From Tubulanus polymorphus (lineage: Eukaryota > Nemertea > Palaeonemertea > Tubulaniformes > Tubulanidae): a stretch of DNA of 64,000 nucleotides. Each line of letters starts with the position of its first letter. Positions within the stretch are counted from its first letter, which is position 1. The notes under the pieces are model-generated. The model was given only the letters and a program-made list of their open reading frames with translations. It searched no databases and had not been told where the DNA came from. Below, piece by piece: positions 46,101 to 63,599 of the stretch. The stretch is from positions 16,572,450 to 16,636,449 of the forward strand of contig NC_134029.1 in the NCBI RefSeq assembly GCF_964204645.1, given 5' to 3'. The position numbers and the translations under genes are program-made.

Positions 46101-46697
46101 AATATCACCTGCCAAATTAAGTGAATGAAGAGAAAAAACAGCTGTTGTGTCACCAAATTTCCATTTAAGCTGAAGGCCTAGCCCTAACCAGGCCTGTCTC
46201 AAAAACGATGGAAAAAACGAAAATGGAAATAGCCCTTCCATTATATTGTCTCTCTGAAATCATTTTATTTCCATACGTCAAAAGGCCCAAGTCCGATATA
46301 CGTCGAAAATAGTACGAAATTAATGCGCAAAGACGCCTTTAAGGCGTTTTTATTGAGTAAAATTGAGTAAAAACTTCACGCATAGCGCTCTATTTCGACG
46401 TATATCGGACTTGAGCCCGTCAAAATTGGAAAATTTTCTTGACTAGCGACGCTGACAGAAGTCGTGTAACAATAATAAAAGGTAGAATTGAAATTGAATC
46501 GTCCATCGGCATCATCATGATCTAACTTACCCAGCTTTAACGGCGTCAAAAACAGTTAAACCACCACCTCCGCCATGACGTTTATTTGCCGTTTCCATGC
46601 AGCTATCATGACAACCTCCATCAACCCCTGGATCGAAAGCAATCGGGGGATTACTTGTAAAAGATGAAAGATTTAGGGCAGACATGGAGGTCGCCAT
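31181..46697 (-). CDS. ankyrin-repeat DHHC palmitoyltransferase (ZDHHC17/13-like), 544 aa, 9 exons
   Basis: This enzyme transfers palmitate to cysteines of target proteins on Golgi or other internal membranes. Exons, in order of transcription: 46697-46531, 42366-41960, 36456-36323, 35222-35080, 35000-34904, 34822-34670, 33964-33792, 31628-31463, 31375-31181. All are GT-AG and phases join exactly (1635 nt). The protein starts with a glycine-rich tail, then about five ankyrin repeats ([43 protein letters not shown]). Two membrane spans ([35 protein letters not shown]) precede a cysteine-rich DHHC domain, and two more spans follow. [15 protein letters not shown] segment like the TTxE motif comes next. 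It is shorter than human ZDHHC17 or 13 (about 620-630 aa). The sequence DHHCPY, rather than DHHCPW, may place it nearer the invertebrate Patsas-type enzymes; I did not assign a symbol. The start at 46697 was chosen because its context CAAGATGGCGACC is good and the residue fits; an upstream ATG at 46724 is possible. Confidence 0.92.
31690..33700. repeat. reversed partial copy of TTAA element 4 in a palmitoyltransferase intron
   Basis: Between about 32095 and 33590 the sequence matches 17595-19015 in reverse complement. Landmarks are the phrase around GACCGTTGACAT near 33560, GTCAAAACCGGGTCAACA near 33140, and the phrase ATTGGTCC / AGTGGCTCGCCAAACTGG near 32100. The TTAA ends are missing, so the copy is truncated. 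Before it, near 32045, lies a GGATCCGCCCCTG transposon-end word. Confidence 0.65.
33792..33964 (-). CDS. exon carrying the DHHC catalytic domain
   Basis: The exon encodes the cysteine-rich domain with [19 protein letters not shown] and [20 protein letters not shown]. The six or more zinc-binding cysteines and histidines and the catalytic Cys of DHHC are all present, so the enzyme should be active. The acceptor TATATATTTTTAG and donor ACAG/GTGAGA are clear. Confidence 0.93.
35225..35670 (-). repeat. fragment of the 154-bp-unit repeat
   Basis: Starting with CTAGGGGTCAAGGAACACCATGCTCACTTGG directly beside the exon at 35222, this intron piece carries CAATATTCAACGCCC words and the ATCATAGA type phrase of the family. 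It is only a diverged fragment. A similar piece lies at 36590-36670. Confidence 0.55.
37230..37455 (-). mobile_element. tRNA-derived SINE with a terminal hairpin
   Basis: On the - strand there is a Pol III A-box-like word TAGCTCAGTGAG (37446-37435) and a B-box-like GGGTTTGAGTCC (37388-37377). About 90 bp downstream lies a hairpin CTTGGTTTCGGAAACCAAG (37294-37276) of eight paired bases. The 5' edge near 37455 reads GAGCGGCCTCGG. The spacing of the boxes (47 bp) is long but allowed. It is in a palmitoyltransferase intron. Confidence 0.65.
37560..39540. other. intron sequence with no recognised element
   Basis: The stretch between the SINE and the split repeat copy has only short spurious frames, such as 38623-38838 and 38987-39199, with no domain and no splice support. 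Confidence 0.4.
39717..40889. mobile_element. 1.17-kb inverted-end element with TACATA duplication and hairpin array
   Basis: Ends CAAGCCTGTAAATAA on the left and, in reverse complement, CAAGGCTGTAAATAAG on the right are flanked by TACATA at 39711-39716 and 40890-40895. The insertion splits a copy of the 154-bp-unit repeat, which confirms the borders. Inside, at 39738-39876, is an array of inverted GTGCCTGCCAT words. No transposase is seen, so it is nonautonomous; the superfamily is not assigned. Confidence 0.75.
39738..39876. repeat. nested hairpin array of TTGGTGCCTGCCAT words
   Basis: A perfect hairpin lies at 39793-39826: 15-base arms GTTGGTGCCTGCCAT and ATGGCAGGCACCAAC around the loop TTAC. 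Further inverted and direct half units (GTGCCTGCCACATG, TCAGGCACCAAC, TGGTGCCTGACAT) flank it, so several alternative stems can form. Confidence 0.8.
41960..42366 (-). CDS. exon carrying the first four ankyrin repeats
   Basis: This 407-nt exon encodes residues 56-191. It contains four consecutive ankyrin units with the usual GHT, TPL and LHWAA-type signatures. In related enzymes the ankyrin domain recruits substrates. The acceptor is TTTTTCAG/A and the donor AAAG/GTAAAT. A ~70-bp palindromic tandem array begins about 75 bp upstream of this exon in the intron. Confidence 0.9.
42440..42870. repeat. ~70-bp tandem, partly palindromic array in palmitoyltransferase intron 1
   Basis: The phrase CTTGACT or CTCGACA recurs at 42447, 42516, 42581, 42651 and 42725, so units are 65-74 bp. 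Each unit carries CCTGAGGCCAGTTT and GGCAAGTAAC words in opposite orientations. At 42733-42760 and 42776-42803 two 28-base arms pair with 26 matches around a 15-base spacer. Confidence 0.8.
43190..44636 (-). repeat. 154-bp-unit dispersed repeat, copy C
   Basis: The copy opens with AGGACACCATGCCCACTTGGG and closes with TTAAGTCCCAAGTGGGCTAA. Its tandem core has the AACAAAATATG marker with exact 154-bp steps: reference bases at 43367, 43521, 43675 and 43829. Two partial arms follow at 43830-44140 and 44170-44636. The open frames here are not genes. Confidence 0.85.
44752..45165. mobile_element. small element with AGCTCCGCTG ends and two ~141-bp internal units
   Basis: TAGCTCCGCTGTG at 44752-44764 is inverted as CACAGCGGAGCTA at 45153-45165. 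Just inside the right end lies another TAGCTCCGCTG (45133), which makes a terminal hairpin. Two internal units start at 44771 and 44912 (spacing 141) and share TTGGTCCATAGAACATTCA and TTGATCTGATTAAAAC. Confidence 0.7.
45920..46180 (+). mobile_element. possible tRNA-derived SINE
   Basis: A Pol III A-box-like TGGCCTAGTGGT at 45933-45944 and a degenerate B-box (CCGGGTGTCGATATC) near 45970 suggest a decayed SINE head. The body and 3' end are not resolved. Confidence 0.4.
46284..46418. mobile_element. 135-bp MITE close to the shared promoter
   Basis: Inverted ends of about 25 bases pair: left GGCCCAAGTCCGATATACGT, right in reverse complement GGGCTCAAGTCCGATATACG. The centre holds a second palindrome ACGCCTTTAAGGCGT. 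It lies about 110 bp inside intron 1 of the palmitoyltransferase gene. Confidence 0.75.
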
Positions 46698-46917
46698 CTT
46701 GAAACAAAAACCAACGCCAAACACAAAGCTGAAACATCGAATTCAACATTCGTTTAACATTTATTTTGTAGGAACTGATTTAAATTCTAAACGTATGAAA
46801 TTAATAAGCAAAAAGTTAAGGCAAGATTAAAAGATAAATTGCTTTTTTGAATTAGTCTATGGCATGATATTTGGTGTTCTGGTCGTTTCAGTACCTGTTG
46901 TTTATAATTTTGAAGCT
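46698..46917. promoter_or_regulatory. bidirectional promoter between palmitoyltransferase and RBX1
   Basis: Only 220 bp separate the start codon of the - strand palmitoyltransferase (46697) from that of + strand RBX1 (46918). The - strand start sits in CAAGATGGCGACC, a good match to the YY1-type motif AAGATGGCGGC that often overlaps the start of TATA-less genes. No TATA box at a fitting distance is seen for either gene. Transcription start sites are inferred, not seen. Confidence 0.65.
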
Positions 46918-55429
<8,512 letters not shown>

Positions 55430-55529
55430 ATATGTACTCCATTGGGCTGCGTTACGTGTACTCGGAGATCTTGTGTTTTTTTCACGTCTGTATATTGTTC
55501 TAACGATTTGTAAAATACCTGTAGTTCAA

Positions 55530-55535
55530 AATAAA
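55530..55535 (+). terminator. RBX1: RBX1 poly(A) signal
   Basis: AATAAA lies 101 bp after the RBX1 stop codon, the first such hexamer downstream, and is the likely cleavage signal for a short 3' UTR. Confidence 0.7.
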
Positions 55536-55691
55536 CACGATTAACAGTAGTCATGTAGTCTTATTTCTAATAGTAATATCCATATTTTGTATGGACTCGC
55601 CAATAATTTTTGACTGCCCCACCAAAGAAAAAAGGGGACATTATACAGCTGACTCGAATTCATTGGGACTAGAAAAAAATCAACGAGTTAA

Positions 55692-55854
55692 CCCTTTCAG
55701 TGCTGGCTTAATTGATACCCTATAATGCGGGAGATAATTTGAAAATTTTGAATAATTCCACCCTAGCAAACAGGAATACCACTATAGCGCGTCTACACCG
55801 CAGTGCGGTGTACTAGCAAAATCCATCACTGATTTATACACAGCATTGAAAGGG
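55692..55854. mobile_element. TTAA-flanked MITE 5
   Basis: TTAA at 55688-55691 and 55855-55858 flank CCCTTTCAGTGCTG and, in reverse complement, CCCTTTCAATGCTG: one mismatch over 14 bases. The interior of about 160 bp includes CACCGCAGTGCGGTG. The ends match the CCCTTT start typical of piggyBac. Confidence 0.8.
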
Positions 55855-57633
55855 TTAAGCATCCTCCTGGCACTCGAACCTGATGGTATCGAGACACAGT
55901 ACAAAACCCTGCCACACTAGACCAAATGCGCAGCATTAGCCAATCAGAAAATCCTGTTTTATTTTAGTCATTATTTTTCCCGTTTATAGTTCTTCTGTGA
56001 AAATTTGCCTCAGCGATATATATATATACCGTATACAACAAACAATCTGATTGGTGCCGCAAGTTCTCAAGCGGCAAAGCTGCACATGTACCTGCGCACC
56101 CGGTCTAGTGTGCTTCTTGCTGTGGCTGAGTAAGCGATGCCATCAGGTACGATACACTACTGAGGGAGGATGCGAGTTAAGCAGAATTCGAGTTGGGGAT
56201 TTAGACACTAAATTGGTCAAACATTAATGAGAAATTAACCAATTATGTACCGATCCTAAATGATTGACTGTTTAATTAGATGCTAAACTGAAAATAAATT
56301 CTGTAAAAATAATTCTTGTTTTCCCTTGTACCTCCAAAAATTTTATTCGGTGCGAAGAAAAATGAACGATCATGAACTGCTGCTTTGAATCGTATTACCG
56401 TGGTGAACTTTTTTTGGTGCAAAAAAGTTGACTACAAACGCAACCACGTATGTTGACGTTCAATAGAAAACCAGAGGAGACAGAAAAAAATTTACTGAGT
56501 TGAACGGATTTTTGAGTTTGTAGGATTCAAGTTAAGGAGGATGCACAGTGAAAGTCATTTTCAACCATTTTTAGCCCACTTGGGACTTCAGTCCCAGCAG
56601 GTTATTGTCTTCACTTTTTGTCCGCCCGTCCATGGACGGAATCCAGTTATTTTGGGAAGTTATGAAGACGCTTCAAGGTAATGTCTTGATATTTGGTTTA
56701 TACATACCCTAGACACATCTTCAGCCCAAAAACTGGCCTGGTCAGATTCAAGATGGGCGACTGGCAGCCATTGTTGTTCGCCAAAATCAGCACTTTTTAC
56801 ACATTTTCGAGGGAAATCTTGAAGACGCTTTTATCAATTACCCTGATCGTTCATGTATATTTGTGTCCCCCAATGGCCCATCTGCATGAGAAAAATTGGG
56901 TCGATCGGACTCCAGATGGCCGCTCGGTGACCTTTTTTGTGCCCAAAAATGTGTCAATTTTGGCCTGAATTCTGAATCCTGTAGCTTCCTACTGGTTTGC
57001 CATCTCTCATTGCAATTTGTGATGGGTTTTCTTTGAAAAGGGATCTTTCACACCCGAGATATGTATTTTTGATCAGGCAATTATGACGCTAATGGTGGCC
57101 ATCATGGTGTCATCAGTACTCATTCGTAGGTGGAAAAAAATTTTTCCACATTATATTGATACCTAAGCATATTTTGTTACCACAATCAATTGGAAAGTTG
57201 TAGCTCATGACATGACCTATGGTGGTGGTGAGTTTCAAGGTCATTGGGTTTTATATATGGCCACCAGGGGGCATTGAACAATGCAATGACTTAGTATTTC
57301 TATATTATATTCGTACCTATGCATATTTTGTTACCACTATTGATCAAAAAGTTGTAGCCCATGACATGGTCTATGATTGTGGTGAGTTTCAAGGTCATTA
57401 GTTATTTTATATTATCACCAGGGGGCGTTGAATAGTAGAATAACAAAGTATTTCCTTATTATATTGGTACGCAGGCATATTTTGTTACCATGATCAATTG
57501 CAAAGTTGTGGATCATGACATGTTCTATGATTATGATGAGTTTCAAGGTCTTTGGGCATTGCATATGGTCACCTGGGGGCGTTGAATAGTAAAATAACTT
57601 AGTATTTCCATATTATATTGGTAACTAGGCATA

Positions 57634-59008
57634 CAGTCAACCTCAGTTAATCCGTATCACTAGGGACTGAGCTTTTTAGTACGGATGAAGTTATATAAGG
57701 ATAACAGATAATTCGTAATTGATAAGAATTAACTATTAGTAATTGCCCGTATAAACTATGATGTAAGTGCACAATCGGTATATATATAGCTGGTTTAGTT
57801 ATTCCCAAACCGTGGACGACTACTACTGTAACAGTAGAACCACGTTCTAACGATCCGTTGGGGGAGGATAAAAAGTTCATAGTATCCATTTGATATCATT
57901 TATACATGAAAAGAAAAAAACCCCTGGTGTGATGAAACACAAACCAACTGGTTTCAGTAGAGTAGGACTATTTGAAGCCATCGTGTGTCTAGTACAGATA
58001 ACCCACAGGCCATGTACTTGAGGGTAATTCATCAAAGGACTTTTGCTGATTGACAGATAATATACTGAATATTTAGTGAAGCTTGAGACTATGACATTGA
58101 TGATGGATTAACTTCAGTGTTTCATAGAGTTTCTTATATTTCCTACTGACCACATTAACCTCATTAGGCCACACCAAAAAAAAATCCTGTTTCTCGGGCG
58201 GGGCAATCACTAAAATGGGTAGGTAGGACATTTTTTTTTCTTTTTATAGAAAAAAATATCGTTTATTGTTCTATCAGTGGGTAGGTTGCCGTAAATAATT
58301 TTTACTGGACTAAATTTTTATTCAGGAATATGATTAACATAACAGCTAGTAGACCACAAAATAACTATAAAAAAACTATATTTTGAACATATTTCACGGA
58401 ATTCCTGGAATTTTACAATCCAAGGTTGCCATCAAAGTCCGATTAGCTAAGTTGTCTGAGCATGGCTGTGCCATTTCCAGAATCAAATTTTGAATTCGAT
58501 ATGATAAAATGTTTTTATGATGTTGATCTCAGTGCCGATGTCACGATTTGATAAAAAAAAATATTTATGAGAAGGAGAGTTTGGTAGTCGGTCGGCCACA
58601 AATATACTTTTGAAAAAAGTTATTTCACCCAAAATTTTGAAAAAGGGTCGGTAGGCAGTTATATTTTATTCTGAAAATGATTATTTGAAATGGGGAAATA
58701 GCGGGTCGGTCGGGCCCGTGAAGCAAGGTTTTCTTTTGGTGTGGCCTTAGATTACAGATGTTTTTATACTTTTTTCACTTCAAGTGTATGTTCCCAACAG
58801 TTGATACAGCCGATACGGATTACACATAAGGATTTACATATAAATTGGACAACGGGACCATGCATTTGTCTACAGAATAAGTTAAAATACGGATTATGGA
58901 GTACGAATTAGATACAGAATTTTAAAGGGAATAACGTTGGGACCAATTTATTTATATGGAATAAACACTTATAGGGTTTAACCGGAGACAGATTAACCAA
59001 GTTGACTG
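57634..59008. mobile_element. pogo/Tigger-like nonautonomous element with TA duplication
   Basis: Inverted ends CAGTCAACCTCAGTTAATC and, in reverse complement, CAGTCAACTTGGTTAATC are flanked by TA at 57632-57633 and 59009-59010. Removing it restores GCATATTTTGTTACC, the expected marker of the 154-bp unit. The 1.37-kb interior has no transposase frame and is itself interrupted by the element at 58167-58746. Confidence 0.8.
58167..58746. mobile_element. PIF/Harbinger-like 580-bp element nested in the pogo-like element
   Basis: Inverted ends GGCCACACCAAAA / TTTTGGTGTGGCC are flanked by TTA at 58164-58166 and 58747-58749. Pairing continues with AAAATCCT and AAAACCTT words. The interior repeats the phrase for GGTCGGT several times. 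No coding content is seen. Confidence 0.75.
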
Positions 59009-59869
59009 TATTTTGTTACCGATACCATCATCTATTACAAAATTGTTTGCCTATTTACAGAAATTCAATTTTGCAAATCAACCTATTAGGGTACAAATTT
59101 TGAAGTTTCCTCCACAGTACGGGACAATTTTGATAATTTTTGCTTGAAATAATCTACTTGCAATTAATATTATTCGATTCTGATGCCTTCAATTTTCAAC
59201 ACATTCTATTCAGTAACACTTGATGCCCTTTCAGACTGCCTTTTTCAGAAAGTACTCAATGCGTACAATTGAATATTTGAGACAACATTCGGGACATTGA
59301 GGATACACTTGTTTGAGGCACACCCTCAAAAATATTGCCAGAAAAACATTTGAAAAGTTTTCAAAATAATTTCGAATTTTGCTTGCCTTCAAGTATTGGG
59401 ATTTACCTATTTTGGACAAGATTCCAAGTTTGTTATGACTGAATCACTCTACTATGTTATTTGGGATGAAATTTCAAGTTGGTTATTTCCAATAAATCGT
59501 TTAGTTTATTAAGATTAGGTTGCACTATAGGGGCCTACCAGAAAAAATTTTGGCATTGGAACCTAACTTCCCTTTTCCGAAGTCTGGTATGCAAATAACT
59601 GACTCAAGTGTCTGTGGGCTGCATTGATGGAATTCTGGTACTACCAGATGGCACAAAGCACTGGGTCATTCATAGTGAAAATCATAATTCATAAAGAATG
59701 TCAAAACCGGCGACTAAAATCTCTGATAGGGGGCCTATCTGGCATATTGTTTGGCCAAACATAAGATGATATGGTACCGATTATGTAGCACTGTTCGCCC
59801 GCTTTGTCTTGAGTACATTCCTTTAAGAAAACGATTAAAATTTTTTTGGGTAGCCGAGCAGGGGGTCAG

Positions 59870-59912
59870 GACCCCTGAAAACCCCCTCCCCTCTGGATCC
59901 GCACCTGAAAAG
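59870..59912. repeat. transposon-end word TCTGGATCCGCACCTG
   Basis: The phrase GGGGTCAGGACCCCTGAAAA then CTGGATCCGCACCTGAAAA resembles, in reverse, the CAGGTGCGGATCCAG end found on many invertebrate transposons. Related words occur here at about 6505, 26497 and 32045. The partner end was not found. Confidence 0.4.
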
Positions 59913-60293
59913 GAAATTGAATGTGGTAACCCAAATACCACTAGTGATTCATCTCTGAATCCTCATTTCCCTCAGTAGCATCCCATTGCACAGACCCATC
60001 ACCATCACCTTGATAGCTATAGTTCGAAGATACATCAGCTGCTGCCTTCAGTGTCCTCATGATTCAATGAACCGAAATGTTAAACCTATGAGCAATTATA
60101 TCAAGACAGGCCAACATAAATGCACAGGCCCATGCCAAGCTTTGTTGAGGGGCAGTTCTATTTCAAGAAAAATTGCACTTTTTCACAGTTAAAAGGGCGA
60201 CAATCTTATTGAAAAAGGGCAGATCTTAAATATGAAGTGTTGGGTACCTAAATAAATCATTTTCATGTTTTTTTTTTTTTTAAATGAAAAGCA

Positions 60294-60528
60294 ATCTAAG
60301 GCTAAACAAAAATGATACCTTGTTTCTCCGCAGCGGCTGGGTCATTTTTGTAAAATATGATAAAATTTATAAACAGTTCATTTCTATAGCGGCCGGGTCT
60401 GTTATGGTGAAATTGATCACGATTTTAAAAAAAGTAATGTATAGGGTAGATAGGCGGCCGGCCGGGTCAACATTTAAGCTCAGCAGAGCGGAGAAACAAG
60501 GTATCAATTTTTTTTTGGCCTAAACATG
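60294..60528. repeat. foldback element with ~35-base arms
   Basis: The arms carry GATACCTTGTTTCTCCGC on the left and GCGGAGAAACAAGGTATC on the right, and pairing extends outward to GGCTAAAC / GGCCTAAAC-type words. The loop of about 150 bp shares sequence with 54890-55000. It lies close to a T run at 60270. Confidence 0.7.
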
Positions 60529-60882
60529 AAAATTGTATCCAAATTTTTAAGAATTGACTCGACACTGATTTTTTTAAGCGCACTTGGGGAATTTTTAGGG
60601 CGTACGTTCACTACCACCGAAACCCCTCAGCACAGGCGAAATATTAGCTGATGAATAGATATTCTAGTTCCCTGTAGTTCATTGGATCTGTATAATCAAC
60701 AATTTGTAAAAACAGAAATTTAGAAATATAAGACGTGTTTTCAGTATACTAAAAAATTATCTTTATTGAGCAGAAGAAAGGCTTGACTGCAAAGCAGAGT
60801 TCATCAATAGATAATACAAAAGATTGATAAGCAGGAGTACCAGCTCCAGAAATAATTAAATAACTTTCCTACATATATCTAC

Positions 60883-61187
60883 ACAGAGATGCTAGGGCCA
60901 AAATTCCGGAATTTAGAACGGGGGTCTGAAAAATTCTCCCCCAGAAAAAATTTTGCGTTTTTGCATCGCCGGAGATGCAGTATCACGATCGGCATCTTTC
61001 ATCTGAAAATACTACGGCAGGCATTCGTTGTGCTTCACATCCCTCGCAGCCTTCTTATGCCGCGTGCTATCCGGGTGACGAAGAATATCTTTTTTTCCCG
61101 CCACTACCGTATTTGACCTGGTCTTATTGACATCGGCGATCCTAAATTTCCGGAATTCCGGATATTTCCGGAAAACTAGCATCTCTG
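60883..61187. mobile_element. 305-bp MITE with TCTACA duplication
   Basis: Inverted ends CAGAGATGCTAG / CTAGCATCTCTG are flanked by TCTACA at 60877-60882 and 61188-61193. Next to the ends are TTCCGGAATT and TTCCGGAAA words. The 75-codon frame inside is not a gene. CAG ends recall hAT, but the duplication is six rather than eight bases. Confidence 0.7.
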
Positions 61188-61595
61188 TCTACATGTATTG
61201 TCATGTAAACAATAGGCCTATACCAGGTACATGTAGAAATATGATAAAAACGTACCAACGTACACATTTTAAAATTTTACCTGACAATCATCTCTTGTGA
61301 GAGTTCAAAGCGTTATGTACTCAAATTTTTAATATTTTGAATAATATATCTTGCTTTTAAATTAGTACGCAGTGGGTTTTTATCATATGCATGCGATCTA
61401 TTCTCTGCATCTGAGTATGGCTATTCTACTTCTATCTACAAATGTATCTAAGTTAATAGCATACCATAGGTTATAAGAATGAATTACCGGTAATGAAGAG
61501 TTAGACTAAGGCAATAATAATAACAGGAAAATCTATAACCGGTAAGTAAAAATGAAGCCAGCTCCAGAGATTTTCTAGTCTAACACCATGATTAA

Positions 61596-62397
61596 AGGTC
61601 AAGTGCCCTCTAATTCCTACTTTTTGAGATATACCTTCCAAATGATACATCAGTATATAAATAACGACCTGGGATCAGCCTTATAAAAAAAAAAATCACT
61701 TATTTGTTTTAAAATCAGTAAAATTAATTCACTGGATCATTGACCTATATAGCATATGCAGCTGCATGTCAGCGTCGCAATCATGAGTCATATTAGCCAA
61801 ACAAACATACGAGTGTGTGAACTCAGTACTATATAGCCTATATATAAAATCTATAAAACAACATCATTCCTTCATTAGTTCACTCTACTGCCGGCTATCC
61901 ATTGTATGTTTATTGTGTTATGTATAACTGTACACCAGAAAGAATTTAGGAACAACTTCTAAAAGGATTAAATACGAATGGTGATTACACGGTGCAGGAT
62001 TACTGACTGGAAACTGTTGGATTATTTCAGATGCACAGTGCTTATTTCACCATGGATTGTTATAAAATCCATCTAATAAAGCTAAGCTCATTGTTTTAAA
62101 TCAGATCTATTAGTTTGCCATAGCTTTGCTATTCATAAAGCGCACCAAAAGTTTCTTATTCTTCAGTGGTACAACGTGCGTGGAAATGTGTGTTTGACTA
62201 CAATGCAAATGTGGGTTTTTCACAGTAAATGCGCACATACTGTGTACGGGAAGCTGGCGAAAATGGCCGACTTTATAGTCTTATTTCTCAGTAATGGCTT
62301 TACCAAAATCAAAATTAGTGACACACTTATCATTTATACACTAATCACATTTAAAAATAGATTTTACTCAATATTCTATTTAGAGGGCACTTGACCT
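61596..62397. mobile_element. TTAA-flanked element 6 with perfect 18-bp ends
   Basis: TTAA at 61592-61595 and 62398-62401 flank AGGTCAAGTGCCCTCTAA and its exact reverse complement. The 802-bp interior has only short frames. Identical ends suggest a fairly recent insertion. Confidence 0.8.
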
Positions 62398-62435
62398 TTA
62401 AAAGTCAGCATTCTAAACTAATGAATTTAAATGCG

Positions 62436-62549
62436 CAGGATCCAGTTCCACAGTTGTGAGTTAGAGTTAACTCGGAGTTAAAGTTTGTTCATTTTCGATG
62501 AGTTAACTCGAAGTTAAATCTTAACTCAGAACTGTGGAACTGGACCCTG
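62436..62549. mobile_element. 114-bp palindromic MITE
   Basis: The arms CAGGATCCAGTTCCACAGTT and, in reverse complement, CAGGGTCCAGTTCCACAGTT continue into GAGTTAA words repeated inside. It ends only about 20 bp beyond the stop codon of the gene at 62568, so it is probably in that gene's 3' UTR. Confidence 0.75.
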
Positions 62550-62567
62550 TATAATGAAATTAATTGC

Positions 62568-63441
62568 TTAAAAATCATCTTCGTCACTATTTACAAGTTT
62601 AGGTACAGCAGCAGGCAATGTTGGGATAGTTGTAGTGGCGGATGAAGCTAGCATTAAGGGAGAAGAAAGATGAAATGAAGAACTGGATTCAGTATGAATT
62701 TTGCTGCTCGGCTTTTCCTCTGAAATCTCAAAGGTTTCACTGTATTCAGAAAAAATTTCACTCTTTGATTCATTCTGTTCGGCGGAACGAGGTCGAATTT
62801 CAGGCGATTTCTCTCGAAGAACTTGCGCGTGACCTAATACTGTAACTGGCTGAGATGAATCGGATTTCGTAGTTTTAACACTTGTCGCCGATTTCTGTGA
62901 ATCTTCATTTGGATTTGGTTTAACTACGCTCAACGTTGACTTGTTCTTGACAGGAGAGAAAACTTGTACATCGTCTTCTTTGTCGCCATCAGCTAAATCT
63001 AGATCAAAATCAAGCATAACAACTTCTCCGCTTTTAGAACGTACAGTGTCACCACCCGCATTTACATCTATTTCATCAGTACTGATTTTGAGTTTGTCCT
63101 CTTTCAGTTTAGCATCCTCCTTCGCAGTTGGATGGCTAGTCGGTACAGTTAGTGGCACCACCCTGTTTGGTGATACAGATCTGTATTGTCGAGTTATCGG
63201 TTGATTTGCCCGACTTTCTGCAAGTGCTGCTGAAGCTCTTGCTTTAATCCTATTATAAAGTTCATCAGCTGTTGTTGGATTGTAGTCAGTATCTGTCGGA
63301 TCTGCGATACGTGAGACATATTCCTCCTCTAGATGATCGTTATTGTTCGCCGAGATGAGAATCTTAGTTTGAGGTTGAGCTTCTGGCATGATTGGATTAT
63401 CAGCATTTGCAAGTCCAGACAAAGCCACCAGATCACCAAGT
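62568..63441 (-). CDS. 3' terminal exon of an unrecognised acidic, Ser-rich protein
   Basis: The last 290 residues of a protein are encoded here, ending VNSDEDDF then TAA. I do not recognise the family. The start of the exon is set by the acceptor GATTTTGATTTCAG (AG at 63443-63442), with a split Arg codon. The frame stays open to an ATG at 63470, so a short single-exon start is a weaker alternative. The sequence is low in hydrophobic runs and has no signal peptide or membrane span. It is rich in Ser, Glu, Asp and Lys. Features are a helical DELYNRIKARASAALAESR stretch, acidic VMLDFDLDLADGDKEDD, and IFSEYSETFEISEE near the end. It looks like the disordered tail of a larger cytoplasmic or cytoskeletal protein whose other exons lie right of the window. 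Confidence 0.7.
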
Positions 63442-63599
63442 CTGAAATCAAAATCAAATTTTATAGACAAGGATGTTTTGAAATTGAAGTAAGATATTTA
63501 GTAGGTTCTTTATACCAAGAGCCTAATGATTTCACAATGTGTCCATTTGTTTGTTAGCAGAATTTTGACAACTCAAGCAATGTGTTAAGTTTTTCAGCA

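Larger units (their letters stand above)
56572..59030 (+). repeat. 154-bp-unit dispersed repeat, copy D, interrupted
   Basis: The copy starts TAGCCCACTTGGGACTTCAGTCCC and follows copy A. The GCATATTTTGTTAC marker recurs at 57167, 57321, 57475 and 57629, exactly 154 bp apart. At 57632 the last marker is cut by the pogo-like insertion and resumes at 59009 with TATTTTGTTACC. It is intergenic, after RBX1. Confidence 0.85.
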
